Positions 28,880 through 37,682 of a stretch of 47,430 nt of DNA are shown one piece after another. The DNA is from a virus. Numbering within the stretch: the stretch's first letter is position 1; each line of letters starts with the position of its first letter. The notes under the pieces are model-generated. The model had not been told where the DNA came from. It saw only the letters and a program-made list of their open reading frames with translations, and ran no database searches. The translations under genes were made by a program, and so were the position numbers. The stretch lies in the IMG/VR virus record IMGVR_UViG_3300046028_000627, positions 1 to 47,430 of that record; one strand, 5' to 3'.

Positions 28880-29314
28880 ATGAAGAAAAGTACTGAAAAT
28901 TCCACCCGACTGCCTAAAAAAGAGGCAGATGAGCCTAAAAAGAATGGCGGAGCCAGAGAGGGTTCTGGCAGAAAGCCATTTTTGCCGACAGATTCAGAGC
29001 GCAAACAAGTTGAGGCCATGTCTGGTTATGGTGTGCCATTTGAGCAGATTGCCGCCCTTGTTCGTGAGGGAATCGACATTGATACGCTACGAAAATACTT
29101 TAGCGCAGAGTTGGTGAACGGCAAGGCCAAAGCAAACGCACAAATTGGCAAGGGCATATTCCAAAAAGCAATGGCTGGTGATACCACTGCACAGATTTGG
29201 TGGTCAAAGTGCCAGATGGGTTGGAAGGAAACCCACAAGCACGAACTAACAGGCGCTGATGGACAGCCGCTTGAATTCACCAAGATTGAACGTGTAATCG
29301 TCAAACATGCATAA
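28880..29314 (+). CDS. Terminase small subunit (module B)
   Basis: A 144-residue protein with a basic, flexible start (GGAREGSGRKPFLPT), a helix-turn-helix at about 40-75 (VEAMSGYGVPFEQIAALVRE then DTLRKYF), and AKANAQIGKGIFQKAMAGDT with MGWKET. This is the usual layout of small terminases before PBSX-type large subunits. It overlaps the large subunit by 8 nt and is preceded by GCGGAGG 8 nt from the ATG. Confidence 0.75.
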   Translation: MKKSTENSTRLPKKEADEPKKNGGAREGSGRKPFLPTDSERKQVEAMSGYGVPFEQIAALVREGIDIDTLRKYFSAELVNGKAKANAQIGKGIFQKAMAGDTTAQIWWSKCQMGWKETHKHELTGADGQPLEFTKIERVIVKHA

Positions 29315-30533
29315 AGTTTTGCAGCTTCAGACACCAGAATGGGCGCAACCCTTGCTGGAGTCGGCACGCTACAAAGGCGCATGGGGTGGGCGTGGATCTG
29401 GCAAGTCGCATATGTTCGCCGAGCTGATGATTGAAATGCACATCATGGATCAGAAGCGGCGCAGCGTTTGCGTCCGTGAGATACAGAAATCCCTGAACCA
29501 ATCGGTAAAGCGTTTGCTGGAGACCAAAATTGAGGCCATGAACGCTGGCGCTTACTTTGAAGTCCAGGATTCGGTCATCAAGTCCAAGAAGGGCGATGGG
29601 GCCATTATCTTTCAGGGTATGCAGAACCACACAGCCGACAGCATTAAGTCGCTGGAGGGCTACGACTGCGCCTGGGTAGAGGAAGCCCAAAGCCTGAGTC
29701 AGTCCAGCCTTGACCTATTGAGGCCAACCATCCGCAAGCCTGACAGTGAACTATGGTTCACATGGAACCCCCGACAGCAAAGCGACCCTGTTGATTTTCT
29801 GTTGCGAGGCCCAGAGCCACCTGTAGATGCCAAGGTCATCAAGGTGAACTTTGGGGAAAACCCTTGGTTTCCGCAAGTCCTCAAAGACGAAATGGAATAC
29901 GACAAGCGGCGTGACCCTGACAAATACCAGCATGTTTGGATGGGTCAGTATCTGCGTAACAGCAACGCCAGGGTGTTCAAGAACTGGAAGATTGACGATT
30001 TTGAAGCACCGCCAGATGCCATCCACCGACTTGGCGCTGATTGGGGATTTTCGATTGACCCGACAGTGCTGGTGCGCTGCCACATCATTGGGCGCACGCT
30101 GTTCATTGACTACGAAGCCTACATGGTTGGGTGTGAAATCATCAACACGCCCGAGCTATTCATGCAAGTGCCTGAGAGCGAACGCTGGCCGATCGTGGCA
30201 GATTCAGCCAGGCCCGAGACCATCAGCCACATGAAGCGCAACGGCTTTCCAAAGATTATGACTGCCGTAAAAGGGCCAAAGTCTGTCGAGGAAGGCATCG
30301 AATTCCTGAAGAACTACGACATCGTGGTTCACCCTCGCTGTATACACACCATTGACGAACTGAGCCTCTACAGCTACAAGTCAGACCCCCTGACGGGTAG
30401 AATCCTGCCTGTGCTGGAGGACAAAAAGAACCATGTGATTGATGCGCTGAGATATGCTTGCGAGGGTGTCAGGCGTGCAGCAGTGACCAAGACGATCAAC
30501 TTCACGCCATTGCCGACCATAAACAAATGGTAG
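29307..30533 (+). CDS. Terminase large subunit, PBSX type (module B)
   Basis: A 408-residue packaging ATPase and nuclease. Walker A is GGRGSGKS (27-34), the SVCVREIQKSL strand follows, and Walker B is CAWVEEAQ (121-128). The nuclease acids are D245 in RLGADWGFS, D299 in IVADSARPE and D379 in HVIDALRYA. Length and motif spacing fit the PBSX/XtmB family. It is a different lineage from the module A large subunit, so the window carries two complete packaging motors. Confidence 0.93.
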   Translation: MHKVLQLQTPEWAQPLLESARYKGAWGGRGSGKSHMFAELMIEMHIMDQKRRSVCVREIQKSLNQSVKRLLETKIEAMNAGAYFEVQDSVIKSKKGDGAIIFQGMQNHTADSIKSLEGYDCAWVEEAQSLSQSSLDLLRPTIRKPDSELWFTWNPRQQSDPVDFLLRGPEPPVDAKVIKVNFGENPWFPQVLKDEMEYDKRRDPDKYQHVWMGQYLRNSNARVFKNWKIDDFEAPPDAIHRLGADWGFSIDPTVLVRCHIIGRTLFIDYEAYMVGCEIINTPELFMQVPESERWPIVADSARPETISHMKRNGFPKIMTAVKGPKSVEEGIEFLKNYDIVVHPRCIHTIDELSLYSYKSDPLTGRILPVLEDKKNHVIDALRYACEGVRRAAVTKTINFTPLPTINKW

Positions 30534-30557
30534 AAAATCGGTTAACAAAGGACAATC

Positions 30558-32621
30558 ATGGCAAGAATCTCAAACGACCAACGGCTTTCGAATCTACACA
30601 CCGAAGCCCTGCGCCAGTTCAATGACATCCAGACTGCGCTGCGTGACGAGCGCCTACAGTGCTTGCAAGACAGGCGGTTCTACTCCCTGTGCGGCGCTCA
30701 GTGGGAAGGCCCACTGTGGGATCAGTACGAGAACAAGCCCAAGTTTGAGGTCAACAAGATCATGCTGGCGGTCATTCGCATCGTCAACGAATACCGCAAC
30801 AACCGCATTACTGTGGACTACGTGTCCAAAGATGGCACAGACAACTCAAAGCTGGCAGAGGTCTGTGATGGCCTGTATCGTGCTGACGAACAAGCATCGG
30901 TCGCTGATGAAGCCTACGACAACGCTTTTGAGGAAGCCGTAGGCGGCGGCATTGGCGCATGGCGGCTGCGGACAGTCTACGAAGACGAAGAGAATGACGA
31001 GGATGACCGACAGCGCATCCGCATGGAGCCAATCTTTGATGCTGACAGCTCGGTGTTCTTTGATCTGAACGCCAAGCGCCAAGACAAGTCAGACGCTAAG
31101 TACGCTTTTGTGGTCACCAGCATGACCCGTGAGAGCTACAAAGAAACCTACAACGATGACCCAACGGATTGGCCCAAGATCATCCATCAATACGAATTCG
31201 ATTGGGCAACGCCTGATGTCGTGTTTGTAGCTGAGTATTACAAGGTCGAGGAAAAGACAGAGACAATCCGCATCTTTGAGGCCATTGACGGGACAGAGGA
31301 ACGCTACACAGCCAAAGACTTTGAGAACGATGAGACCCTTGAAGAAACTTTGATGGCCATCGGCACTCGGGAAGTCAGGCAGAAGCGGGTCAAGCGTATG
31401 CGTGTCCGCAAATACATTATGTCAGGCGGCAAAGTGCTTGAGGATGCTGGCTACATCGCTGGCAAGTGCATTCCGATTGTGGTGGTCTACGGCAAACGCT
31501 GGTTCGTGGACAACATCGAACGCTGCATGGGTGCTGTCAGATTGGCGAAAGATGCCCAACGCCTGAAGAATATGCAACTGTCCAAGCTGGGCGAAATCTC
31601 AGCCTTGTCAAGCATTGAGAAGCCCATCATGACCCCCGAGCAAGTGGCGGGTCATCAGCTTATGTGGGCAGAGGACAACCTACGTGATTACCCGTATCTG
31701 CTGATTAACCCAATCACTGGGCCTGATGGCAACACCCAAGCGGCTGGCCCATTGGCTTACACCAAGTCGGCATCTATTCCCCCCGCTATGGCTGCGCTTT
31801 TGCAGATCACCGAACAGGATATGCAAGACATCCTGGGCAACCCACAGGGCGCTGACAAGATCGTTTCTGGCGTGTCTGGTAAGGCCGTGGAGATGATCCA
31901 AACCCGTGTGGATATGCAGACGTTCATCTACATGAGCAACTTTGCCAAGGGTATGAAACGCTGCGGCGAGATTTGGTTAAGCATGGCTCGGGACATCTAC
32001 ACCGAAGACAAGCGCAAGATGAAAACCATTGCACCAACTGGCGAGTCCAGTGTGGTCGAGCTGATGAAGCCCATGATCGACACCGAAACAGGTGCGATGG
32101 TCATGGAAAATGATCTCAGCACCGCCACCTTTGATGTGGTTGCCGAAGTTGGTCCATCCAGCAGCAGCAAGCGAGCAGCTACTGTACGGGCATTGACCGG
32201 GATGCTCCAGATTACGACCGACCCAGAGACAGCGCAAGTGCTGACCGCAATGGCGATGATGAACATGGAAGGCGAAGGCGTGGGCGATGCCAATGCTTAC
32301 TTTCGCAAGAAGTTGCTCCGCATGGGTGTGGTTCAGCCCACCGATGTTGAAGCCGAAGAACTCATGGCCGAGATGCAAGGCAAGCCGCAAGACCCGAACG
32401 CTATGTACCTTCAAGCAGCAGCAGAGGGTGAATTGGCAAAAGCAGCCAAAGCCCGTGCTGACACCGTGGAGACAGTGGCAAGTGCCGAGTTGAAGCGTGC
32501 ACAAACGCTTGAAACATTGGGCAAAGTCGATGAAACTGCACAAAACATGGCGATGACCAATGCCCAGGCAGTGCAAGAGATATTGCAAGGACAGATTGTG
32601 CAGCCTGTTGCGAATCAGTAA
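30558..32621 (+). CDS. P22-type portal protein (module B)
   Basis: A 687-residue portal with P22-family features: GAQWEGPLWDQYENKPKFEV then NKIMLAVIRIVNEYRNNR near 45-80, AFEEAVGGGIGAWRL, the VDNIERCMGAVRLAKDAQR helix, and ADKIVSGVSGKAVEMIQTRV. The last 100 residues are Ala/Gln-rich helix (the barrel or crown). It lies between terminase and scaffold as in P22. Sequence is clearly different from the 732-residue portal at 9887. Confidence 0.92.
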   Translation: MARISNDQRLSNLHTEALRQFNDIQTALRDERLQCLQDRRFYSLCGAQWEGPLWDQYENKPKFEVNKIMLAVIRIVNEYRNNRITVDYVSKDGTDNSKLAEVCDGLYRADEQASVADEAYDNAFEEAVGGGIGAWRLRTVYEDEENDEDDRQRIRMEPIFDADSSVFFDLNAKRQDKSDAKYAFVVTSMTRESYKETYNDDPTDWPKIIHQYEFDWATPDVVFVAEYYKVEEKTETIRIFEAIDGTEERYTAKDFENDETLEETLMAIGTREVRQKRVKRMRVRKYIMSGGKVLEDAGYIAGKCIPIVVVYGKRWFVDNIERCMGAVRLAKDAQRLKNMQLSKLGEISALSSIEKPIMTPEQVAGHQLMWAEDNLRDYPYLLINPITGPDGNTQAAGPLAYTKSASIPPAMAALLQITEQDMQDILGNPQGADKIVSGVSGKAVEMIQTRVDMQTFIYMSNFAKGMKRCGEIWLSMARDIYTEDKRKMKTIAPTGESSVVELMKPMIDTETGAMVMENDLSTATFDVVAEVGPSSSSKRAATVRALTGMLQITTDPETAQVLTAMAMMNMEGEGVGDANAYFRKKLLRMGVVQPTDVEAEELMAEMQGKPQDPNAMYLQAAAEGELAKAAKARADTVETVASAELKRAQTLETLGKVDETAQNMAMTNAQAVQEILQGQIVQPVANQ

Positions 32622-32690
32622 AAAACAAGCGAGAATGTATTAACGGATGCCACCCACCGTTTTAATGGGTGAGTTTAATGGGGTCAAAAG

Positions 32691-33524
32691 ATGAACGAAA
32701 AGGCAGTACTTGAGGACGAGGAAACCTATGTAGAGGAAGATGTCGAGGAAGTCACGGAAATCGTTGATGACCAAGAAGAACCCGATACGGAGGAAGTAGT
32801 TGTCAGCATTGGTGAGGAAGCGCCACCTCACGAAGAGCACACTCCAGCACCTGAATGGGTACGAGAGTTGCGAAAGACAAACCGTGAGTTGCAACGCCAG
32901 AACCGTGAACTGCAAAGCAAGCTGCAAGTCCAACCAACTGAGATCAAGCCAGTTGCCATTGGAGCCAAGCCCAAGCTAGAAGATCACGACTATGACGCTG
33001 ACAAATACGAAGAAGCACTGACAGGTTGGTTTGAGCGCAAGCGACAAGCCGATGATGTCAACGCCAAGCAACAAGCTGAAGTTATGAATCAGCAGAAAGC
33101 ATGGCAAGCCAAGCTGGACGGCTACGGCAAAGCAAAAGCAGAGCTGCGAGTCAGGGATTACGAAGATGCCGAGGCCGTGGCCCAGGAAGTCTTTTCAATC
33201 ACACAGCAGGGCGTGATTCTTCAAGGGGCTGAAAACCCCGCACTGGTTGTTTACGCACTCGGCAAGAACCCAAAGAAGGCCAAGGAGTTGGCAGAAGTCT
33301 CAGACCCCGTAAAGTTTGCCTTTGCGGTAGCAAAACTGGAGAAGGAATTGAAAGTTACAAACCGCAGAGCAGCACCCGCACCAGAGCGTATCGTTTCAGG
33401 AACTGGACGATCTTCAGGCGCGGTGGACTCAACCCTCGAACGGCTGAGAGAAGAAGCGTCCCGTACTGGCAACATGACGAAAGTCATTCAGTATCGGGCG
33501 CAGAAACGATCAGCATCCAAGTAA
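32691..33524 (+). CDS. Scaffolding protein (module B)
   Basis: A 277-residue protein with a very acidic N-terminus (runs of Glu/Asp through residue 45), a coiled coil at about 60-85 (LRKTNRELQRQNRELQSKLQ) and a basic C-terminus (IQYRAQKRSASK), where P22 scaffold binds coat. It is placed between portal and coat, exactly as gene 8 of P22. The preceding gap (32622-32690) holds an inverted repeat CACCCA/TGGGTG. Confidence 0.8.
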   Translation: MNEKAVLEDEETYVEEDVEEVTEIVDDQEEPDTEEVVVSIGEEAPPHEEHTPAPEWVRELRKTNRELQRQNRELQSKLQVQPTEIKPVAIGAKPKLEDHDYDADKYEEALTGWFERKRQADDVNAKQQAEVMNQQKAWQAKLDGYGKAKAELRVRDYEDAEAVAQEVFSITQQGVILQGAENPALVVYALGKNPKKAKELAEVSDPVKFAFAVAKLEKELKVTNRRAAPAPERIVSGTGRSSGAVDSTLERLREEASRTGNMTKVIQYRAQKRSASK

Positions 33525-33542
33525 TTTTTTTAGGAGCATGAA

Positions 33543-34823
33543 ATGAGCAACTCATTCAGCAAAGAAGAGCGCGTTGCCTTTGAGGACATCCTCGAAGGTT
33601 TCAATGACGCATTGGTCTTGTCCCGCAACGTATCCGTCTACAACACTGACGGTTCGATGATGGAACGCACCAACAACGTGATCTATCGTCCACAGCCTTA
33701 CATCGCACAGTCGTACGATGGCATGGATCAAACCAACAACTTCACCGCTTACACACAGCTTGCAGTGCCAGCGACATTGGGCTTTCAAAAGTCCGTGCCG
33801 TTCATTCTGGATGCTTTGGAACTGCGTGATGCGTTGCAAGAAGGTCGTCTGGGCGAAGCTGCTAAACAGAAGCTGGCCTCTGACATCAACATCGCCATCA
33901 TGAACGTGGCTGCTGCCCAAGGTTCTTTGGTCGTGACCGTGAACACCGCTGCTGGTGATTATGATGACGTTGCCCTGTGCGACAGCATCATGAACGAGCA
34001 GGGCGTGCAAGCGTTCGACCGCTACTTGGCTCTGTCCAGCCGTGACTACAACGGTATTGCTGGCAACATTGCCACTGGTGCTGGTACTGGCGCACGCAGC
34101 TTTGCTGGCACTAAGTCCAACACTGCTTTCGAGCGTTCGTTTGTTGGTCAAGTCGCTGGCTTTGAGACATACAAGTTGGATTACGCAAATCGCTTGGCTG
34201 CACGTACTGGTTCCAATACCACTATGTCCACCCTGGCTGCTGCAAACAACTACTACGTCCCAACTGCCACTTCTACCGCAGCGACAGGCGAGACCCAGAA
34301 CGTTGACAACCGCTTCCAGACCATCACTGTCACATCGACAACTGATCTGCGTGTCGGTACACCGTTCCAGATCGGTGGCGTTGAGGCCGTGCATCACATC
34401 ACCAAGCAGGGTACTGGCTTTGCCAAGACCTTCCGTGTGGTGAGCATCACAAACTCGACCACTTGCGTTATCACACCGCCAATCATCTCGGCCCAAGGCG
34501 GCACTGATGCAGAACTGCAATACCAGAACTGTATCGTGACACCTAGCGCATCGGAAACTTTGACCCGATTGAACTCGGTCACTGCACCTATCAACTGCTT
34601 CTGGCAGAAGGATGCGCTCGAGATTCTGCCTGGTCGTTACGCTGTCCCGTCCGATGCTGGTGTCGCAGTGATGCGTGCCTCCACCGATCAGGGCATCGAG
34701 CTGGTGATGCAGAAGCAGTACGATGTGAACACCATGAAGACCAAGTATCGCCTTGATACCTTGTTCGGCGTGGTCAATAAGCAGCCAGAAATGTCTGGTA
34801 TTTTGTTGTTCGGTCAGACTTAA
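33543..34823 (+). CDS. P22-type major coat protein (module B)
   Basis: A 426-residue coat protein matching the P22 gp5 family: FEDILEGFNDALVLSRNVSV, ERTNNVIYRPQPYIAQSYDG, TAYTQLAVPATLGFQKSVPF then ALELRD, and a late GVAVMRASTDQGIELVMQKQ then TKYRLDTLFGVVNKQPEM. It would form the T=7 head around the scaffold. Length is close to P22's 430. This is the only coat gene in the window. TTAGGAG is 7 nt before the ATG. Confidence 0.93.
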   Translation: MSNSFSKEERVAFEDILEGFNDALVLSRNVSVYNTDGSMMERTNNVIYRPQPYIAQSYDGMDQTNNFTAYTQLAVPATLGFQKSVPFILDALELRDALQEGRLGEAAKQKLASDINIAIMNVAAAQGSLVVTVNTAAGDYDDVALCDSIMNEQGVQAFDRYLALSSRDYNGIAGNIATGAGTGARSFAGTKSNTAFERSFVGQVAGFETYKLDYANRLAARTGSNTTMSTLAAANNYYVPTATSTAATGETQNVDNRFQTITVTSTTDLRVGTPFQIGGVEAVHHITKQGTGFAKTFRVVSITNSTTCVITPPIISAQGGTDAELQYQNCIVTPSASETLTRLNSVTAPINCFWQKDALEILPGRYAVPSDAGVAVMRASTDQGIELVMQKQYDVNTMKTKYRLDTLFGVVNKQPEMSGILLFGQT

Positions 34824-34835
34824 TAGGGGGCGACC

Positions 34836-35450
34836 ATGAGCTATCAAGTTATCTTTGCACAAGGCACAGCTACTGTTGCCGTTCCCGCTGGCGAGAAAAT
34901 CGCTGTTCAAGCCTTTTCGCCAGCACAGGTGTTTCAAGAGGTTGGCTTTCCCAACTTTCCTGAAGCCAATGACCTGTTGACTACAGTTGACAACACCACC
35001 TATGTGTCAGGCGCATTTACCAATGCCACCAACGTGATTATTCAAGCTGGTGCATCGGGTGCGTACTACTCTGTGGGTGTTGCTCCTGACATCAGCAACA
35101 ATGGAAACTGGCAACCTCAGGGTGCGCCAGCCAACATTGCTGATGGCGGCTCGATGGTGGCAACTGCTGCCAACGTGTTGACAGGCATCATCACTGCTAC
35201 TCCAACTTCAGCCCGTGACATTCAATTGCCAACAGGTGCAAACCTTGATTTGGCAACTGAGTGGGCAATCGGTGATTCGTTTGACTTCAGCGTCATTACT
35301 TTGGCCGCATTTGCTTTGACTCTCACAGTCAATACAAACGTGACCATCGTGGGTGCTGCCGCAACTGCTGCAACGGCTGGTGCTTCTGCACGTTTCCGTT
35401 GCCGTAAGACTGCGGCTGATACCTTTGTCGTCTATCGTATCGGTGGTTAA
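34836..35450 (+). CDS. Virion-associated beta protein, possible head decoration
   Basis: A 204-residue Ala/Thr-rich beta protein. It has an opening strand set (VIFAQGTATVAVPAGEKIAV), a region of short strands, and DIQLPTGANLDLATEWAIGD with a final FRCRKTAADTFVVYRIGG. The C-terminal half resembles beta-sandwich knobs on phage structural proteins. Position right after coat suggests a decoration protein. No family confirmed. Confidence 0.6.
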   Translation: MSYQVIFAQGTATVAVPAGEKIAVQAFSPAQVFQEVGFPNFPEANDLLTTVDNTTYVSGAFTNATNVIIQAGASGAYYSVGVAPDISNNGNWQPQGAPANIADGGSMVATAANVLTGIITATPTSARDIQLPTGANLDLATEWAIGDSFDFSVITLAAFALTLTVNTNVTIVGAAATAATAGASARFRCRKTAADTFVVYRIGG

Positions 35451-35453
35451 ACC

Positions 35454-35485
35454 AAGACAGGCCAGCAGAGATGTTGGCCTGTCTT
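35454..35485 (+). terminator. Strong hairpin after the coat region
   Basis: AAGACAGGCCA / TGGCCTGTCTT (11-bp perfect arms, 10-nt loop) with a short T-poor tail. It starts 3 nt after the stop of the preceding gene and ends 15 nt before the next ATG. It may be a partial terminator lowering expression after coat, or a 3'-end protector. Confidence 0.65.
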
Positions 35486-35499
35486 ACATGGAGAACAAA

Positions 35500-35664
35500 A
35501 TGCCAATGAAAAAAGGTTACTCAGACAAGACCATTTCCAAGAACATCAAAATGGAAATGAAATCAGGCAAGCCCCAAAAGCAAGCTGTTGCAATGGCCCT
35601 TGGCATGGCAAGCAAGTCGGCAAAAGCCGCTGGCAAGCCAGGTAAAGCACCGATGAAAAAATGA
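35500..35664 (+). CDS. Small Lys-rich phage protein (paralogue of the 9493 gene product)
   Basis: A 54-residue basic protein, MPMKKGYSDKTISKNIKMEM then KSGKPQKQAVAMALGMA and a Lys/Ala/Gly tail. The KxSGKPxKQAVAxA core matches the module A protein at 9493-9645. The start is chosen for GGAG 7 nt upstream. Its stop overlaps the next start (ATGA). Unknown role; small basic virion proteins may sit on packaged DNA. Confidence 0.75.
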   Translation: MPMKKGYSDKTISKNIKMEMKSGKPQKQAVAMALGMASKSAKAAGKPGKAPMKK

Positions 35665-35978
35665 TTAAGTCGGCAGCCATCATCAAAGAAAAGCATCTCG
35701 CCCCGTGGCGGGAGATGCGTATTCAAAAGCGCAAGCTCAAAAAAGAGCAAGCCATTGAGCGCAGATTGACAAAAGTTTGCTATCCATCCCCCATTGGTGC
35801 TGTCGTGCAGCAAGTGGAGATTGTGGAAGTGGGCGAGCCAACACGTGATGAAATGTTGGAGCAAGCTGCTAAAATCGGCCTCAAAGTGGACAAGCGTTGG
35901 TCAGACGAAACTCTGCTCAATCGCATCAATCAGGCTATGGAGGCCGCATCATGGGATACAGCAAGCGCCAGTTCGTGA
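35661..35978 (+). CDS. Small phage protein with a LEM/Rho-N-like C-terminal helix pair
   Basis: A 105-residue protein. It has a basic N-terminal helix (LAPWREMRIQKRKLKKEQAI), then a C-terminal segment EMLEQAAKIGLKVDKRWSDE with TLLNRINQAME. That segment is like the short helix-extended loop-helix of LEM, SAP and Rho-N domains, which bind nucleic acid or peptides. It lies between coat and gp4-type genes. The assignment is structural impression only. Confidence 0.55.
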   Translation: MIKSAAIIKEKHLAPWREMRIQKRKLKKEQAIERRLTKVCYPSPIGAVVQQVEIVEVGEPTRDEMLEQAAKIGLKVDKRWSDETLLNRINQAMEAASWDTASASS

Positions 35979-36433
35979 CCGCTGCCTTTGAGGAAATAGG
36001 TCTTGCCTCTTATGTGTTCGACCTGAATCCCGAGCAGATGAACACGGCATTGCGTAGGCTAGATGCAATGATGGCTGATTGGAACGCCAAGGGCATCCGC
36101 TTGGGTTATCCGCTGCCCTCAAGCCCACAAGACAGCGATTTGGATGAACAGACCAATGTGCCCGACTCGGCATATGAGGCCATCATTTGCAGCCTGGGCA
36201 TCAGACTTGCCCCAAGCTACGGCAAGCAAGTGATGATTGAAACAAAGACCACTGCCAAGCAGGGTTACGACATTTTGCTTCAGCGTGCGACATTCCCGCT
36301 GGAAAAGCAACTCCCGGCAACCACACCCGCTGGCGCTGGCAACAAGCCATGGCGTGTGTACGACAACCCGTTTGTACGCCCACCATATAGCCCTGTTGAT
36401 GCTGGCCCTGATGGGCCAATCGAATACTACTGA
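35951..36433 (+). CDS. P22 gp4-like head-completion (tail accessory) protein
   Basis: A 160-residue protein with KRQFVTAAFEEIGLASYVFD, MNTALRRLDAMMADWNAKGI then RLGYPLPS and YEAIICSLGIRLAPSYGKQV. It matches P22 gp4, which binds under the portal and is the first factor to close the head after packaging. Length is close to P22's 166. The start at 35951 is preferred over an upstream in-frame Met because homologous sequence begins there; it overlaps the upstream gene. Confidence 0.88.
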   Translation: MGYSKRQFVTAAFEEIGLASYVFDLNPEQMNTALRRLDAMMADWNAKGIRLGYPLPSSPQDSDLDEQTNVPDSAYEAIICSLGIRLAPSYGKQVMIETKTTAKQGYDILLQRATFPLEKQLPATTPAGAGNKPWRVYDNPFVRPPYSPVDAGPDGPIEYY

Positions 36434-36441
36434 GGACAATC

Positions 36442-37500
36442 ATGCCAACAATCAACCAACTGCCAGTGCTGAACACCATCTCCAGTGGTGACCAGCTACC
36501 CGTTTACTCTCCTAACAACGGTGATGCTCGCAGAACATCGATTGGTTCCTTGCTGACATTTTTTCAGCAAAGTTTTGCATCACCAACCTTATCGGTGAAT
36601 CTGTACGTTCCTGGTTCTGGGTTCAACATCACAGTGCCAACGCCAGTTAGCCAAAACCAATGGATGCTGTTGCAACCCGCAGGGACGCTGGCAACAGGCA
36701 CGATCACGCTGCCTTTAAACACTGGTGTACCTGATGGCACTACGCTGCTGATTACTACCACACAAGAAATCACCTCATTGACGATTGCTTTGAATGGTGC
36801 ATCCGCCATTTTTGGTGCAGTCACAAGTTTGGGCGCAGGGTGTGCTGCTGTTTATCGCTTTTACCAGCCAACGAATTCTTGGTACAACATTAATGCTGAG
36901 ACGGTTTTTGCCGCGGGTATTGCTGCATGGCTGACCACCCCAACAAGTGCCAACCTACGGGCGGCAATGACAGATGAGACCGGAACCGGTCTGCTAGTGT
37001 TTAACACGAGTCCGACCTTGGTAACCCCTGTGCTGGGTACAGTGACCAGTGGCAACATCAGCGCCTGCACATCGACCAGCATGGTGATGGTCACTCCGAT
37101 TCTTGGCACACCAACATCTGGAGCATTGACAAACTGCACCGGGTTGCCGCTAACAACAGGCGTAACAGGCGCTCTGCCAGTTGCCAATGGCGGCACAGGG
37201 GCATCAGCAACGGTTCAGGCATTGAGTGGCCCAGGTGCGGTAAACATCACCAGCCTTGCCACTGCCTTTACATCGACAGCAGCAGGCAATGCGTTGACTC
37301 TTGCTGATGGCGCACAAGGCCAACTGAAAACAATTATTTATGTCGCAGAGGCGGCGGGTGGTGACACTGGTGTTTTGACACCAACCAACCTTGGCAGCGC
37401 CACCACAATCACCTTCAATGCTGTTGGCGATTCAGTGACTCTTCAGTTTGCTGGAACTGATTGGTGGGTTGTTGGGTTCCGTGGTGCGGTGGTTGCGTAA
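36442..37500 (+). CDS. Repetitive tail-fibre-like structural protein
   Basis: A 352-residue Thr/Gly/Ala-rich protein. N-terminal INQLPVLNTISSGDQLPVYS is an adapter-like motif. The centre has repeated NTSPTLVTPVLGTVTSG, VTPILGTPTSGALTNCTGLP and TGVTGALPVANGGTGA, words typical of tail-fibre shafts. The end is beta-rich (DSVTLQFAGTDWWVVGFRGA). It lies between gp4- and gp10-like genes, unlike P22, so it may be an extra head or neck fibre. Confidence 0.68.
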   Translation: MPTINQLPVLNTISSGDQLPVYSPNNGDARRTSIGSLLTFFQQSFASPTLSVNLYVPGSGFNITVPTPVSQNQWMLLQPAGTLATGTITLPLNTGVPDGTTLLITTTQEITSLTIALNGASAIFGAVTSLGAGCAAVYRFYQPTNSWYNINAETVFAAGIAAWLTTPTSANLRAAMTDETGTGLLVFNTSPTLVTPVLGTVTSGNISACTSTSMVMVTPILGTPTSGALTNCTGLPLTTGVTGALPVANGGTGASATVQALSGPGAVNITSLATAFTSTAAGNALTLADGAQGQLKTIIYVAEAAGGDTGVLTPTNLGSATTITFNAVGDSVTLQFAGTDWWVVGFRGAVVA

Positions 37501-37682
37501 TGGCAACAAAGCCCAAGTCCTCTGTCAATGCGGCTGGCAACTATACGAAGCCAACCATGCGAAAGAACCTGTTTGAAAAAATCAAAGCAGGGACAAAGGG
37601 CGGCGACCCGGGCGAATGGTCAGCCCGAAAAGCACAACTGCTGGCGGTGGAGTACAAGAAAGCTGGCGGAGGCTACCGATGA
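37500..37682 (+). CDS. Small conserved basic phage protein
   Basis: A 60-residue protein, MATKPKSSVNAAGNYTKPTM then RKNLFEKIKAGTKGG and EWSARKAQLLAVEYKKAGGG. I recall this as a widespread short protein of phage virion regions. Its start overlaps the previous stop (TAATG) and its end overlaps the next gene. Function unknown; the charge suggests DNA contact. Confidence 0.75.
   Translation: MATKPKSSVNAAGNYTKPTMRKNLFEKIKAGTKGGDPGEWSARKAQLLAVEYKKAGGGYR

Noticed and set aside
33552-34937. 461-residue leftward open frame opposite the coat gene
   Set aside because: It is the reverse of a strongly codon-biased coat gene. The product is Cys/His/Ser-rich with no family pattern, and there is no promoter or ribosome site.
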